Below, piece by piece: positions 47,620-58,662 of a stretch of DNA of 64,000 nucleotides. The stretch's first letter is position 1. Every line of letters starts with the position of its first letter. A program made the position numbers and the translations under genes. The notes under the pieces are model-generated. The model was not told where the DNA came from and did no database searches. It worked only from the letters and a program-made list of their open reading frames with translations. The DNA comes from Limnoperna fortunei (lineage: Eukaryota > Mollusca > Bivalvia > Mytilida > Modiolidae): NCBI GenBank assembly GCA_944474755.1, contig OX104116.1, positions 10,977,547 through 11,041,546 of the forward strand. Reading direction: 5' to 3'.

Positions 47620-48420
47620 TTTAAAGGAAATAACTCCGACAATCTTGGACCATGCGAGTTTTTTTGTAGGTCTTGCCTTACAGATCATTTTTGCAATTTG
47701 GAATTTTAGAGTCTGATTTTGGGGCTATAGTATGGTTAAGTCGGGCGGGCGGGCGGGAAAAATGGGGTATCTATTTTGTGTCATCAACTCCTCATACAGT
47801 TTTCAACCCATATCACCTACTATAATGAAAGTGTTCCAGCATGTTTCATATTTTCCAAACCTTGGAACTTGGTCATTTTTAAGCACATTTGCAGAAGACA
47901 GTCCATATATTGTGTAATCAACTTAGTTTTCAATCTAGAACTCTGAAACTTCACAAAAGATTGCAAATGTATTGAAGTTATACACCTGCTATTATGGAAT
48001 AGTTCAAGGATTTTTTTCTAAGTGAGTAAGTGACATATAATACTATAAGGAGTAACTGGACAAATTTTTGACAATTAAATGGTTTGTAGGGCATTTCCTT
48101 CTGTTTATTTTTGCTATTTGCAGTTTTTCTCTAGCTGTTATAGCTTTAAATTTATAAGGCAAATACTGATATTTTCATAACAAAATTGTTTTTAAAGGGC
48201 AAACACTCTTATAAGGATTCGTCTGACAATTTTGGACCAAAAACGTTATATAAAGGCCTTGTCTTGCTGATGATTATTTTTGCAACTTACAGTTTTACTC
48301 TAGTTATTATGACTTTAAAGCTACAGAGCAAATATTAAACAATTCGTTTACACAAATTAATAAAGGGCAAAAACTCCTATAAGAATTTTAGCACAATTTA
48401 TACCAACATAGTGATTTGCT
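47620..48420 (+). repeat. Degenerate tandem repeat, unit about 170-190 nt (AAAGGGCAAAAACTCCTATAAG family)
   Basis: About four units share, in order, 'aaagggcaa-aactcctataag', 'tgacaattttggacc', 'gtcttgc-t-ctgatcatttttgca' and 'cagttt--tctagtt'. A G-rich (GGGC)n patch lies at 47743-47757. Non-coding and presumably dispersed. Confidence 0.65.
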
Positions 48421-48424
48421 TGTT

Positions 48425-48560
48425 TGTTTGTTTGATGGTGTTTAACGCGACTTTCAGCTATTTTTCAGCTATATCATGGCGTCCAGTTTTTATTGGGGGG
48501 AGATATTGGCCAAAACATGTGTTGACCAACAGTGGAACATAGAACCCCAGAGGCACTAAG
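48425..48560 (-). mobile_element. tRNA-derived SINE, 3' fragment
   Basis: The reverse complement of the SINE tail and body: GTTTGTTTGATGGTGTTTAA, GCTATATCATGGCGTCCAG, TTTTTATTGGGG. The head is missing. Confidence 0.75.
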
Positions 48561-49060
48561 AAAAAACAGCTGCATGGTTTCAGAAACTATTTCACTTAAT
48601 TTAATCAAATTATGCAGAACTGATATCAGGGTAATTTTCTGCCATTTTAAAATGCAATGTGGCTGATACGATGTTCTGATTGGTTGATATTAAATTGAAT
48701 ATTGCTCTAAAAATTTGAGTCGCAAATTTAATTGTGATACTGTAGAAATGTCAAATGTTAAGATTTTGGCGCAGATACTAAATTCAAGATGTCCACCGCC
48801 GTGTCAAATATCCCCAGAAAAACTTCCCAGAAATTATGTATTACAAACTTTGTGTCACGTACATGTCTATTAAACTGACGTTTTTGTAATAAGTCATGTG
48901 AGCATTACAGGTGTAACAGGAGGCCTATCTGCGTTCTAGCGGGTAGTAGGTATATAGCCAGTCAAAATGGACAGAGCTAATGGAGTACTTCAAAGATGGC
49001 TGGCTGGCAATACGGAGATGCCGGCTTCGATCCCGGGAGATGACATTTAGTTATTTCAGG
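48561..49060. other. No assignable gene
   Basis: 48940-49060 has a tRNA-like word (CGGCTTCGATCCCGGG) that may be part of the dispersed element ending in the PLE-tail fragment. Otherwise nothing. Confidence 0.35.
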
Positions 49061-49250
49061 GTTGTAAAAACACTGATGAAGACTGTTGGTCAGGCCCACA
49101 TTTGCAATGTTTCAAATGTAAAGCTTTGTTTTCGCATTAACTATGTGTCTAGATCTTTCGCAACTTTTTAACGAATATATTATTATTTTAGTCTGTATAA
49201 TATCGTTACCGTAACGATCCAGCATCCCGTACGAGCAATTGTTGACTATA
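49061..49250 (+). mobile_element. Penelope-like element terminal fragment
   Basis: GTTGTAAAAACACTGATGAAG through TTTTTAACGAATA matches the PLE arm at 60294-60411. The following 80 nt (TTTTAGTCTGTATAATATCG, GATCCAGCATCCCGTACGAG) match 57188-57262 in reverse. It therefore bridges the arm and the extra outer sequence of the PLE at 57-60 kb, giving the order of a more complete terminus. Confidence 0.75.
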
Positions 49251-49299
49251 TTTCTTCGGACTAATTAAATATAATGTTCTATTTATGACGTTTTAGGGT

Positions 49300-50313
49300 T
49301 ATTTATGTTGTCAGACGAGGAATCCCCATTTATGGTTGCTATAATGCTCAAATGCACAAATTAATTTGAGTCAGATTAGATCCAAGTTGAATCTTGATTG
49401 TATCGTTGATTGGTGCATTGGCAAATGGGAAAGGTTCGCAGGGCTCGAACAACGAAGCTGTACGTCCGATAAGGTGGATAAGAGAGGCAATCTAGTTTGC
49501 GCGGGGGATTTATCGTGTTAAAATACGGAATGCCGTACCCTACAACGGTAATGTGTTTTTAGTTTGCTTCGCGCCTTGCATAATGACGATTCCTCTTTCC
49601 AGAGCCACGAGTGGATTTAAATATAGAACAATGGTATCATTTGAGAAAAGCTATTAAATGCTGTTAGGTTAGTTTGCTACCATATTTTTTAAATATTTAA
49701 TAATGCAGGTTCAAAAGCAAATTTTGAAAAAAGGTTCATTTTTCACATAAAATTAAAAGAACTCGAACGAAATTATATAAATATATCGCCATATGATAGA
49801 AAAAGTATACTAAAGCATTTTAACTGACCGCTGCAAAAAGTACATAACTATTAATAGCACAAAGTCGGACATAATGTTTTCTGCAAGAATCATTTATTAA
49901 GAAAGTTTTGGACTGACCCATAGCACGATAATTTCCTCTCTCAGGTTGTTATGAGAGGCAAAATCTTTTGTTTTTTGTACTCCGATTTCATAACATCATG
50001 GTATCAGTTGGTATTGGAAGAATGAGAGCCGCAGAATGCATGGGGTAAACTGGCAATCTTTGGCACTACCGGTAATGTTAAGGTTGAAGTCGACCATTGA
50101 CATCTTGCTCAAATTCGTACCCCAGAAAAAATTATTAATAAGATTGCTGTTTGCAATTTATTATGAAAAACTGGATATAAAATGTGTTACAGTTATAAGG
50201 AATCAAAAATGGTTTTCCTCCAGGACTAAAACTAGTTTACAAATAATAATATGGATATATGAATTCTTCACCCCCAAATAATTTGAATAAAAATGTCAAA
50301 TTAATTAGTGTTG
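49300..50313. other. Downstream flank of type A unit 3
   Basis: Paralogous to 7800-8830 and 25200-26490. No gene. The 81-codon frame at 50036-50281 is not conserved. Confidence 0.55.
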
Positions 50314-50659
50314 TTAATTACAACATATTATTGCACTGTGTGCAGTATATCCAACTATTCCGGCAATGGCTTTATCGGCCACACCTATCCATGCTGCAAC
50401 TATGGATTGACCAATTGCAACAGCACTCTCAGCAACAACAGGGGCTGTAAATAGATCCTGCAACGATTCCTCCTGCACCGAAACTAGCAGCTCCAAGTGC
50501 AGCTGAAATAGCAATAGCTACTGCCACAACACAAGCCACGCGCTTAATAGCAACACCCCAGCAATAGCACATGCCTGAAGCAACAGTACCTATTTAAAAA
50601 AAATGCCAAACAGATATTCGTTGACTTTTGGTTTCTGAGATTACTTAGTTCGTTGTGAA

Positions 50660-53600
50660 CAACTTTGAACTTTGAACTTTTTATTTTTTCAATTAACCCA
50701 ACTGTGGTATGTTGAATACAAACAGACAAATATTAACATAATATACATGTAAGTTATCAAATTGGTACATAAATAATAATACACAGGTGTGATTTAGGAA
50801 GGCACTACTGATAAAGTATATCATAGATTATTTGAAATTCTATCAATTTGCAACATATAATATTATCTTACATAGTTTAGCGACATTTACTTTTGTTTTA
50901 AAGTCATTACAGTTGAACAAATCATTAAATTTTAAAATATTTGGATGTTTAAAAGAATCTTTTGGTAACAATCAATTTCTTTCTATAGAGAAAACTTTAC
51001 ATTCAAACAAATAGTGAAATTCATCACCAATACATTGCATACCACAAATATCGCAAATACGATCATGTCTTTAAACTCCCCATAGAAACGACCTTGTTCA
51101 ATGGGGTAACCTATGATTTAAACATCTGAAATTACAATTTGCTTTTCACAGATCATATGGAAGATCTAACAAATATTTCTCAAAATTATGGATACACTTG
51201 AAAATTCTATAGTTAAGACATTTTGAAGAGTTGAACAGATTGTAAAACCAAGATTGCTTAAATTGATCACATAATCTTTGTTTAACCAATAAAGATAGGT
51301 TCATATTTTGAGGTACACTTTGTGATAAACAAAATTCAGAATAACCACAATCAACACTTTTTTCAATACACTCTAACCATTCAGAGTGGTAAAAATATTT
51401 GATATGCATATTATACATAAGTCTATACAATGTTACACAAATCTTGTCTTGTTTTTGACATACAATTTGTTTTTTTTTTTTCAAAATACTATACAGAGCT
51501 TTTCTACCTTGAAAGACAAGTTACAAAAAAAAACAATTGGACATAAAACAGTGCCTAGATATGTAAAATCATTTACAATATTTAACACAAAAACGGAAAT
51601 TTCCTTTACACCTTGATTTCTCTTTTGAAAAATAGCAATTTTAGTTTTAGAGGCATTTACCTCTAGTTTCCATGTTTTATAGTATAGATACATTTCATTT
51701 AAAGCAGCTTGTAATTCACATTTTGACTCAGCTAGTATAACAGTATCGACAGCATTTAATAGCAAGTACAGTTTAAAATAAACAGCAATTTCTTCAGTAT
51801 CTAAAAATATATGAGCTGCATTGTAAATATTTGACAATCCATCATATGAATGAGAAATAATTAAATAAGATCATTTAAAAATAATGAGACAAGTATGGGT
51901 AAAGGTTTTCACCCTATCTAACACCAATATTGCTAAAAAAAATATCAGATAATTTTGAACCTTTATAACACAAGATTTGCATACATATTATGAATAATTT
52001 TGAACATTTTACCATCAATATTGTGAGCTAAAAATTTATGCAACAGGGCTAATCTATCTACAGAATCAAAAGCCTTGTGATAATCGATAAATGCACAGTA
52101 CAATGTTTTACTACATCTTGTAAATAAATCAATAAGACATTTCAAGTTGAAAATATGGTCACATGTACTATATGTACTATAATATTTTCTGAACCCTGCG
52201 TTTCTTCACATATAATATTGTATTTCTCTATGTAACAAATCGGTTTATTATTTAATATTGTGGTAAAAAGTTTTCCGAAACAACTTAATATAAATATACA
52301 TCTGTAGTTGTCTGGACTACTGGGATCAACTTTGTTTTTGTAGATTGGAATAATAATACCTTCAGACCAAGAATCAGGAATAATTCCTGTGTCAAAAATT
52401 ACATTAAATAATTTTACAAATACAGGTAAATATTTACTTCAAGCATGTTTAAGAATATACATTCAACCACAATTCAGAACTACACGCTTTGTTATTCTTT
52501 AACCTTTGACATCATCAGTAACATCTTTTTTCAGTTATACATTGATTTAGTTCAGTATTCAGATTTGTGATAACATCTGGATCTATATTTTCAAATATAT
52601 CATCTTGTACATCAACATATACAGTATTTAACATTTTAAAGTGTTCTAAAAACAACCCAAGGCAACCTTGTCATATATATTTTTTTACTATCATTACTGC
52701 ATGACTTGTTCAAAAGTGACCAATATGACTTAGAATCAGAATGACGAAGACCTCTAAGTTTATTAATAAAATTCTTCTGGCATAATCTAAATTGATTATT
52801 TACTACTTTTTTATACTCTTTACTACATTGAACAAAATTACATTTACTCTATGCAGTGCGAATTATCCTTTTGAGATTTTTTTGCTTTTCTATATTTCTT
52901 TGTTTATCATAACATTCTTTGTTGTACCATGGTTTGTTTGTTTATGATATAATTTACAACATTATCATTCAATCCATCAATGAATGAGAAATATATTCAA
53001 CAAGATCATTTAAAATTAACGAGAAATATGGGTGAAAAGTTTTCACCCTGTCTAACATCCAATATTGGTAAAAAAAATTATCAGATAACTTTGAACCGTT
53101 TCTAACACAAGATTCACTATTTACACAGCATTTCTCATATTACTACAATTCTCCACAAGATTATTAATAACATCTTTGTTTACAGAATCAATATCTAAAA
53201 CAGACAATTTCTCTAACAAAGTACTTATATCAACATCTTTACTTTCTCGTTTCCATATAGCCTTTTTAGTAACTTCTATATCATTTACAATATTTTCAAC
53301 CTCTATATTTTGTTGACATAAAAATTCGAGGGGCCTCGGTGGCAGAGTGGTCAAGGTAGTTCGTCTACTATTGATCACGTGGTCTGTCAACACTGAGATT
53401 GCGGGTTCGATTCTCAATGCAGGCAGGGTGTAATCGACTACAATCTTAATTGACAAGGATTGCCAGTTTTCCTACCGCAGGTCGAGGTTTTCTCCGGGTA
53501 CTCCGGCTTCCACTCCCAATAAAAACTGGACGCCATGATATAGCTGAAAAATTGCTGAAAGTGGCGTTAAACACCAAACAAACAAACATAAAAATTCGAG

Positions 53601-54580
53601 ACTTAAGGCATTGTGTACGTTACTTATCATACTATCAAATTCACATATTTCAAAATTAATAACATTTGAGAAAAGTATAGGCGATAAAATACAATAATCA
53701 ACAGTTGATGATTCTTTACGAGTAAAAGAACATATTTGTTTGTCAGACCCTAGCCGACCATTGGCTATTAGCAAGTTAAAATCTTTACACTATGGTAATA
53801 AACAATTTCCATAATTATTAACAAACTTGTCCTCATTATAACGTTTATAATCAATCCCCAAAATATCAAGGTTCACAAGATCAAATTAATGTTTTGTTAC
53901 ATCATCGAATTGTACAGCATTTATAGATAAATTCACTAATGATCGTAAAATCTTCTTTCACGCCCGCACGGGCCTTAATCCCCAAGGAGACAAACTTTGT
54001 AATCAGCATCTGAGGTAAGTTTCAGGATATCATCCTGTATAACATCGAAAAAGTTAATGTCCCTATAGTCACTGGATTTAGGAGGCACATATGAAGAACT
54101 AAAAAGAACAGGCTCATATAGACAATTTTAAAGAATAAACCATAATACACAATCATTTGAACTTTTACATATTTCAATATTATTATATAATGCCTCTTTA
54201 ACAAAAACAATAATACCACCAGATTTTTTTAGATTTTTCTTTTGCACATTTTCTATTTAGAGTTGGCAAATTTACAAAATTGGCAATTTTAACTTCATCA
54301 AACTCATCAAGCATCGATTCACTAAAACACAAGATATCACAACACTGACATTTTTCTTCTGAATCAAGAGCTTTTTTGAAACTAAACCACAGACATTTAA
54401 ACATAATAATTTCACTGAGGCCTTTTCCTCCTCTTCATGAAGAATGTCCAAATTTACAGAATTATTCGAAACATTCACATGTCGTTTCTCATCGGCATTT
54501 GAACCTAACTGCCTTCCTGGTAAATCATAGAACTCGGGAAGACCGAGAGCAGCATAATCAAGTTGGGTAACGCCCAAATT
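50660..54580 (-). mobile_element. LINE (non-LTR retrotransposon), decayed, nearly full length
   Basis: The element reads on the minus strand. The 5' part (54586-54200) contains KLLCLNVCGLVSKKL, the usual start of an APE-type endonuclease, with a C-terminal endonuclease word SSYVPPKSSDY near 54080. An RT block, FIDYHKAFDSVDRLALLHKF, is at 51963-52145. The active-site region at about 51740 reads NAVDTVILAES where YADD is expected, so the catalytic residues are lost, and VNASKTKIAIF-KR follows. The 3' end near 50665 carries TTTGAAC repeats. Numerous frameshifts and stops are present. The insertion split the intron of the ISG12-like pseudogene at ..GTGAACAA. Its ORF is further split by a SINE at 53331. 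The clade is RTE-X/CR1/L2-like and unresolved. Confidence 0.85.
53331..53585 (+). mobile_element. Complete tRNA-derived SINE with 15-nt target-site duplication
   Basis: The direct repeats ACATAAAAATTCGAG at 53316-53330 and 53586-53600 frame a 255-nt element. The head has a pol III A box (TGGCAGAGTGG, 53340-53350) and a B box (GGTTCGATTC, 53404-53413), so it derives from a tRNA. The body contains TTGACAAGGATTGCCAG and CCAATAAAAACTGGACGCC, and the tail is GGCGTTAAACACC followed by AAACAAACAAAC. It is the best copy of a family seen at 19549, 23477, 31503, 36751, 48425 and 62361. A V-SINE such as molluscan RUDI is possible but unchecked. Removing it restores one LINE reading frame around the word LEFLCQQN. 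Confidence 0.93.
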
Positions 54581-54772
54581 AAACAAATAATAAAACTATT
54601 TTTACTGGTTCAAACGTGTGGCAAAATAATAGTGGCTATATCTATTGACATTCTATTATTATAATATAAATATTTTAATATTAAAATAAATACAAAGATA
54701 AATCAATGCTCACCATGACAAACTGTAGCTGATATAAGCGGCTAATACACGACGTAATATTTGTGTGCCAGT

Positions 54773-56290
54773 CTAAAAATTCACAAATAATGCATGAAGT
54801 GTTATTAAATGAGTGGGTTAATATTAGTCTTGTATCATGCCCAACTTAGGCGTAAGAATGCGGATAACTGTATTGACCTATGTAATGCCAAGTATTAGGC
54901 CCAACTTCAGTTTCCGTTTATTAAATGTGGATGTTTTTCTTGCTTAATGTGCTTCAATCATATTTACATGCTGGTCTATATATTAACTTTGCAACCAACG
55001 TCATTATACAATGTATGTTCAATTCAAGTTTCAAATTATTTCAATCGGACGCATGAATAACGTTAATATGAATGAAGGAGTAGCTTAAAGGGGTGTAAAC
55101 ACTAATCAAATTCTTTAAGATTTTCTACTAAATTTGTTATTTTTTTAATTAGAGCAGCTCTTTTGCCTTAAGTGCAACTTGACCGACATCATATATATCC
55201 AGAATCGTACGTGACATGCCTATGTTCTCTCAAAATTTCATGACCTATTTAAAACCTTCCAAGAGAAAACCAGCTTCCGGGGTAAACCCCACTCTAAAAA
55301 TAGCACTTTCTTTTCAGAAAATCTTGGTATATAGGTCATGTAGTGAATGTGACATAAAACATGCTAAACACCATTAGAACAGAGCAAGTTAGGACTCAAA
55401 AATTCTTCAATATATTCACCTTTCAGAAAAACTTTCATTCATTAAAATCCAGTTAGTAGTTTTTAATATACACTAGGATAAACAGGACTATTTTGTTTGT
55501 AAGTACTATTTTCTTATATGTTCTAAATTTGATTGGTTCCCTTTAGTGTCTTCACACCTAAATGCAAGCATTGTACATTTCAGGATTTATGCCATAACTT
55601 CCGAGCACTCTATTATTATTAATTTCAGTTGTCGGGTGACGTTTTTATTTAAAAGTGACGTCCCTTGAATGTCTTATGAATACAATTTGTCTGAAACCTT
55701 TCTTTTTATTTTTAAACAACAGCACTAATTTATGTGCCATAAGAAAAGACAATTGTTCTTATAATGAAATGTTGGGTAGGGACCTATAATTAAGCCTTTT
55801 GTGGTGGCTATAATGCGCCTACACTTTTTCCGAAAACAAAATGTAAGTCATTCTTTTTTATTATCAGGCGACAAATTTAATTGTAATACTTAAGCAAATA
55901 TCTCAACAAACTTGGCCAGCAACTTGATCCGATACATATTTGTAATACAGCTCTAAATATACTACATTCAAAACCGATATACGCAATAATGCAGCCTCAT
56001 ATATTTTTTCTTTATTATCTTTAAGAGAGTAATATTTCTTTCCATTGGTCTGTATTTATTTTGTTGATATAAACTATGTGTGTACCTTTTTTGTTGAACA
56101 TAAAAGATATTGCTGAAATTTTGGCAATTGTTCAACAACTTGACAAAATATTTTTGTGCGTGTGTGTTCATTGGGACAAATATGCACAGGTGTTAAGTGT
56201 TAAGAAATACAGGTTGATTTCTACTTCCCAAAGTACATGTGTAATAAATTATTGTCTAAGACATGTTACGACAAATGGATATAATATTTT
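54773..56290. other. Upstream flank of type A unit 3
   Basis: Matches 9388-11209 and 27059-30250 block by block but lacks the (AATC)n element, having the empty site GACTTCAAT at 56291-56299. It carries the MITE at 55090. No gene. Confidence 0.6.
55090..55558. mobile_element. 469-nt MITE with terminal inverted repeats
   Basis: Starts GGGGTGTAAACACTAATCAA and ends with the imperfect complement (TTGATTGGTTCCCTTTAGTG then TCTTCACACC). It is flanked by TAAA on both sides (55086-55089 and 55559-55562). Both other type A units have the empty site (GGCTTAAATG near 9679 and GGCCTAAATG near 27365). No coding capacity, and no autonomous partner in the window. Confidence 0.8.
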
Positions 56291-56299
56291 GACTTCAAT

Positions 56300-57187
56300 C
56301 ATACCATTTACTGCAAAATTTGCTTATTATAAAGGGATGATTACGAAAGAAGCAAACAGAATGGCCGAGTCCACGTTCGCTTCCTCGTCACCCCCGACAT
56401 CACTAATTAATATTTTCAATGAAAATGGGGGAGCGAACGTAGGCTCAGAACACATGAAAATTATCAAAACAATATATACAGTGCTAACAGCGTTTTTTTT
56501 ATACGAACAAAGATGTTGCAATCAAATCTGAACATATTAAGTAAGGATATATATTTGTATAATGATTAAGTTTTCTTGCAAACATTTTAAAAATTATTTA
56601 ATTAAATAAAAATTATCGAATATAATAAAATGTTTTCTCATCATCTCCACAGTACAACATACTGATATTGTATTATGGCCATTGAATATTCAGTTTACAG
56701 AACTAGGTCTATGGTATTAAAAAAGGAAAATTGAAAATTTTATAGTACAAAATCGATATATTGAACCCATTCGCCCGTGTAAATTATGCGACAACACATT
56801 TGCTAAAACTGTACACATGTTAAAATTACGTACTTTAGTTCTATAGTGATACACATGGTGAATATATATATATATAAGTGTCTAATGAATTAACCAAACA
56901 ATGTCGTTGTAATTTCCACTCTGAAAATCATCTGTACACACAGATTTGATTTTTGAGCCGTCCCACCTCGGGAATCGAACTCGTGTCAGTTTATAACATC
57001 TATGGCTACTGCGCCTAGCATGTAAAGACAGAGGTGTAACCTCTAGACCAGATCCGTCCGCTCAAAAACGGAGTTTCACTGGCCTAGTGTTACTTTTGGT
57101 TGAACATGTCATTTACATACACAATGTTTTTGTGCGACCTGAGCTTTAATTACAACGATTTTCATACAATCAGATATATATATAGTC
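56300..57187. other. Distal upstream flank of type A unit 3 with a tRNA-like repeat
   Basis: Up to about 56860 it aligns with 11650-12500 and 30710-31480. Beyond that lies the tRNA-like repeat at 56905-57075 (listed separately). The 151-codon frame at 56076-56531 is not preserved in the paralogues. Confidence 0.5.
56905..57075 (-). repeat. tRNA-derived repeat
   Basis: On the minus strand GGTCTAGAGGTTA (A-box-like, as in tRNA-Glu/Asp) is followed about 65 nt later by GAGTTCGATTCCC (B-box). The whole is enclosed by TTTTTGAGC and GCTCAAAAATC. The two boxes are further apart than in a functional tRNA and no cloverleaf closes, so it is a tRNA-like repeat rather than a tRNA gene. Confidence 0.5.
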
Positions 57188-57289
57188 AACAATTGTTCGT
57201 ACGGGATGTTGGATCGTTACGGTAGATAACGATGCTGTACAGACTAAAATAATAATGTATTCGTTTAAAAATATGTACAACAACATCTT

Positions 57290-58662
57290 CACTCACGGGT
57301 GAAAAGTTTTTCCGCAAAATGGCCGACGTCATTTGCGTTCATCATCAATGTGATAATGTTTCATCAGTTTGCGTAAAATCAGGCACAACTAGGTCTAAAC
57401 CATTTTGGTATTTTACAGTCTATTAATAAAACTTTCCGGAAATCAGAATGAAATTAGAGTTGTCGCTCTTTTATTTACGTGTCGTCTGCTTTTTCGAGAT
57501 GGCTCCTCGTGGTAAAGAGTTGAGTACCGACACCAAAGAGTTGATCGTAAAATTAGATGGAGATGGATATAGTGGAAGAAAAATTGCTGTATTGCTTGGA
57601 ATTAACCCATCTAACGTTCAAAAGTTTCTGAAGCACTTTCGGCTCCGTAATTCTCGAGAAAACGCACAACGTATTGGACGGCCAAGAAAATGTAATGACA
57701 GGACGGACAGGCAACTTTTACGGTTAGTGAAAACAGAGCGCCGAAAGAATTTGAGAGATCTTACAAATCTTTTAAATGAACGAACACCGGTTAAAATTAG
57801 TTAATCAATTGTGAAGAGGAGATTAAAGTTTTACGGATTTAAAAGAAGGGTTGTGAAGAAGAAATTATTCATCGGTGATCGGAACCGTTTTAGGAGGAGG
57901 GCTTGGTTTCGTGGAAAGCTTTATTGCACGGTAAATAGTTACTGGAAAAAGATTATTTTTTCGGACGAAACTCAGATTTGTATTGGTAAAAACAGCAAAG
58001 TACATATATGGCGAAAAGACGGTGAACAGTGGTTTGAATCTTGCCTTGGAGAAAAAAGTGATAAAACTGCCGGTCCCATCGTGAGTATCATGTTTTGGGG
58101 GTGTATTTCCTTTGATGGTGTTGGCACATTTGTACCAGTTAATGGAACAATAAATTCACAAAAGTATACAGATATCTTGGATGAATTTCTTTGGCCGGTT
58201 GTAACAAAAGTTTTTCCAAATAAACCATGGATATTTCAGGACGATAATGCTACACCCCACCGCTCTCGTCATACTGTTCGTTGGAAACAAGACAACAATA
58301 TTCCCGGAATAACCTGGCCTGCTCAAAGCCCTGATATTAACATTATAGAAAATATCTGGAGATTCATGAAAATTCGCTTACAGAAGGTGGTTCACAGGAT
58401 CAAAACCAAGGATGACTTGATAAGTGAGGCCGAACGTATTTGGATGTCTATCGATTCAACATTCATAAAATCTTTATACCAGTCTATTCCAACTAGAATT
58501 CGTCGTGTTTTGAGAGCAAATGGGGCAATAACAAAATACTATGGTAAGTTGTTTTTATTGGATCAAAACAATACTTATTTATTAGCTTTTGTCCAGCAAA
58601 CAGGTTGTACTCGTGTATAATGACGTCGGCCATTTTGAGGAAAAACTTTTGACCCGTGAGTG
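57290..58662 (+). mobile_element. Tc1/mariner-type DNA transposon, 1,373 nt
   Basis: Inverted termini of about 46 nt: CACTCACGGGTGAAAAGTTT ... on the left and its near-perfect complement ending ACCCGTGAGTG on the right, continuing through AAAATGGCCGACGTCATT on both sides. The right flank begins with TA. The left flanking dinucleotide is TT, probably a mutated TA. The unoccupied site exists in the opposite PLE arm near 60389-60398 (on the minus strand, CAACATCTAGATAC), which confirms insertion at TA. One transposase gene lies inside. Confidence 0.93.
57499..58620 (+). pseudogene. Tc1-like DD34E transposase with a single nonsense codon
   Basis: From ATG 57499 (MAPRGKELSTDTKELIVKL) the frame is open to TAA 58620 except for one TAA at 57802-57804. 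The N-terminal part has a helix-turn-helix (GYSGRKIAVLLGINPSNVQK) and the GRPRK hook. The catalytic core follows: SDET (Asp codon 57964-57966), FQDDNATPH (Asp codon 58243-58245) and PDINIIENIW (Glu codon 58348-58350). There are exactly 34 residues between the second Asp and the Glu, giving DD34E. At 373 positions it is slightly longer than most Tc1 transposases. An earlier in-frame ATG at 57448 would add 17 residues that look non-homologous. The element looks recently active, but this copy needs readthrough or is dead. Confidence 0.92.

Larger units (their letters stand above)
50314..54772 (-). pseudogene. ISG12-like pseudogene, type A copy 3, intron interrupted by a LINE
   Basis: Exon 2 (50314-50574) keeps the acceptor (CTTCAG|GC) and reads GMCYCWGVAIKRVACVVAVA, then ISAALGAASFGAGGIVAGSI. 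A deletion removes the AAGAMAT part and shifts frame, and the end continues out of frame (TAPVVAESAVAIGQSIVAAW to ICCN). Exon 1 lies 4.1 kb away at 54714-54772. Its ATG is CTG, an in-frame TAG interrupts YVVY*PL, and one extra T shifts frame, although GTGAGC is still a donor. The 3.9-kb LINE at about 50660-54580 fills the intron. The TATA box has decayed. The order of the lesions and the insertion is not known. Confidence 0.88.

Noticed and set aside
53331..53415. Functional tRNA gene
   Set aside because: The tRNA-like head belongs to a SINE with target duplication and a long non-tRNA body.
56905..57075. Functional tRNA gene
   Set aside because: A and B boxes are too far apart and no cloverleaf with a paired acceptor stem can be drawn.
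57811..58620. Separate 269-aa protein starting at 57811
   Set aside because: The Met is internal. The frame is continuous with 57499-57804 except for one TAA, so it is one transposase.
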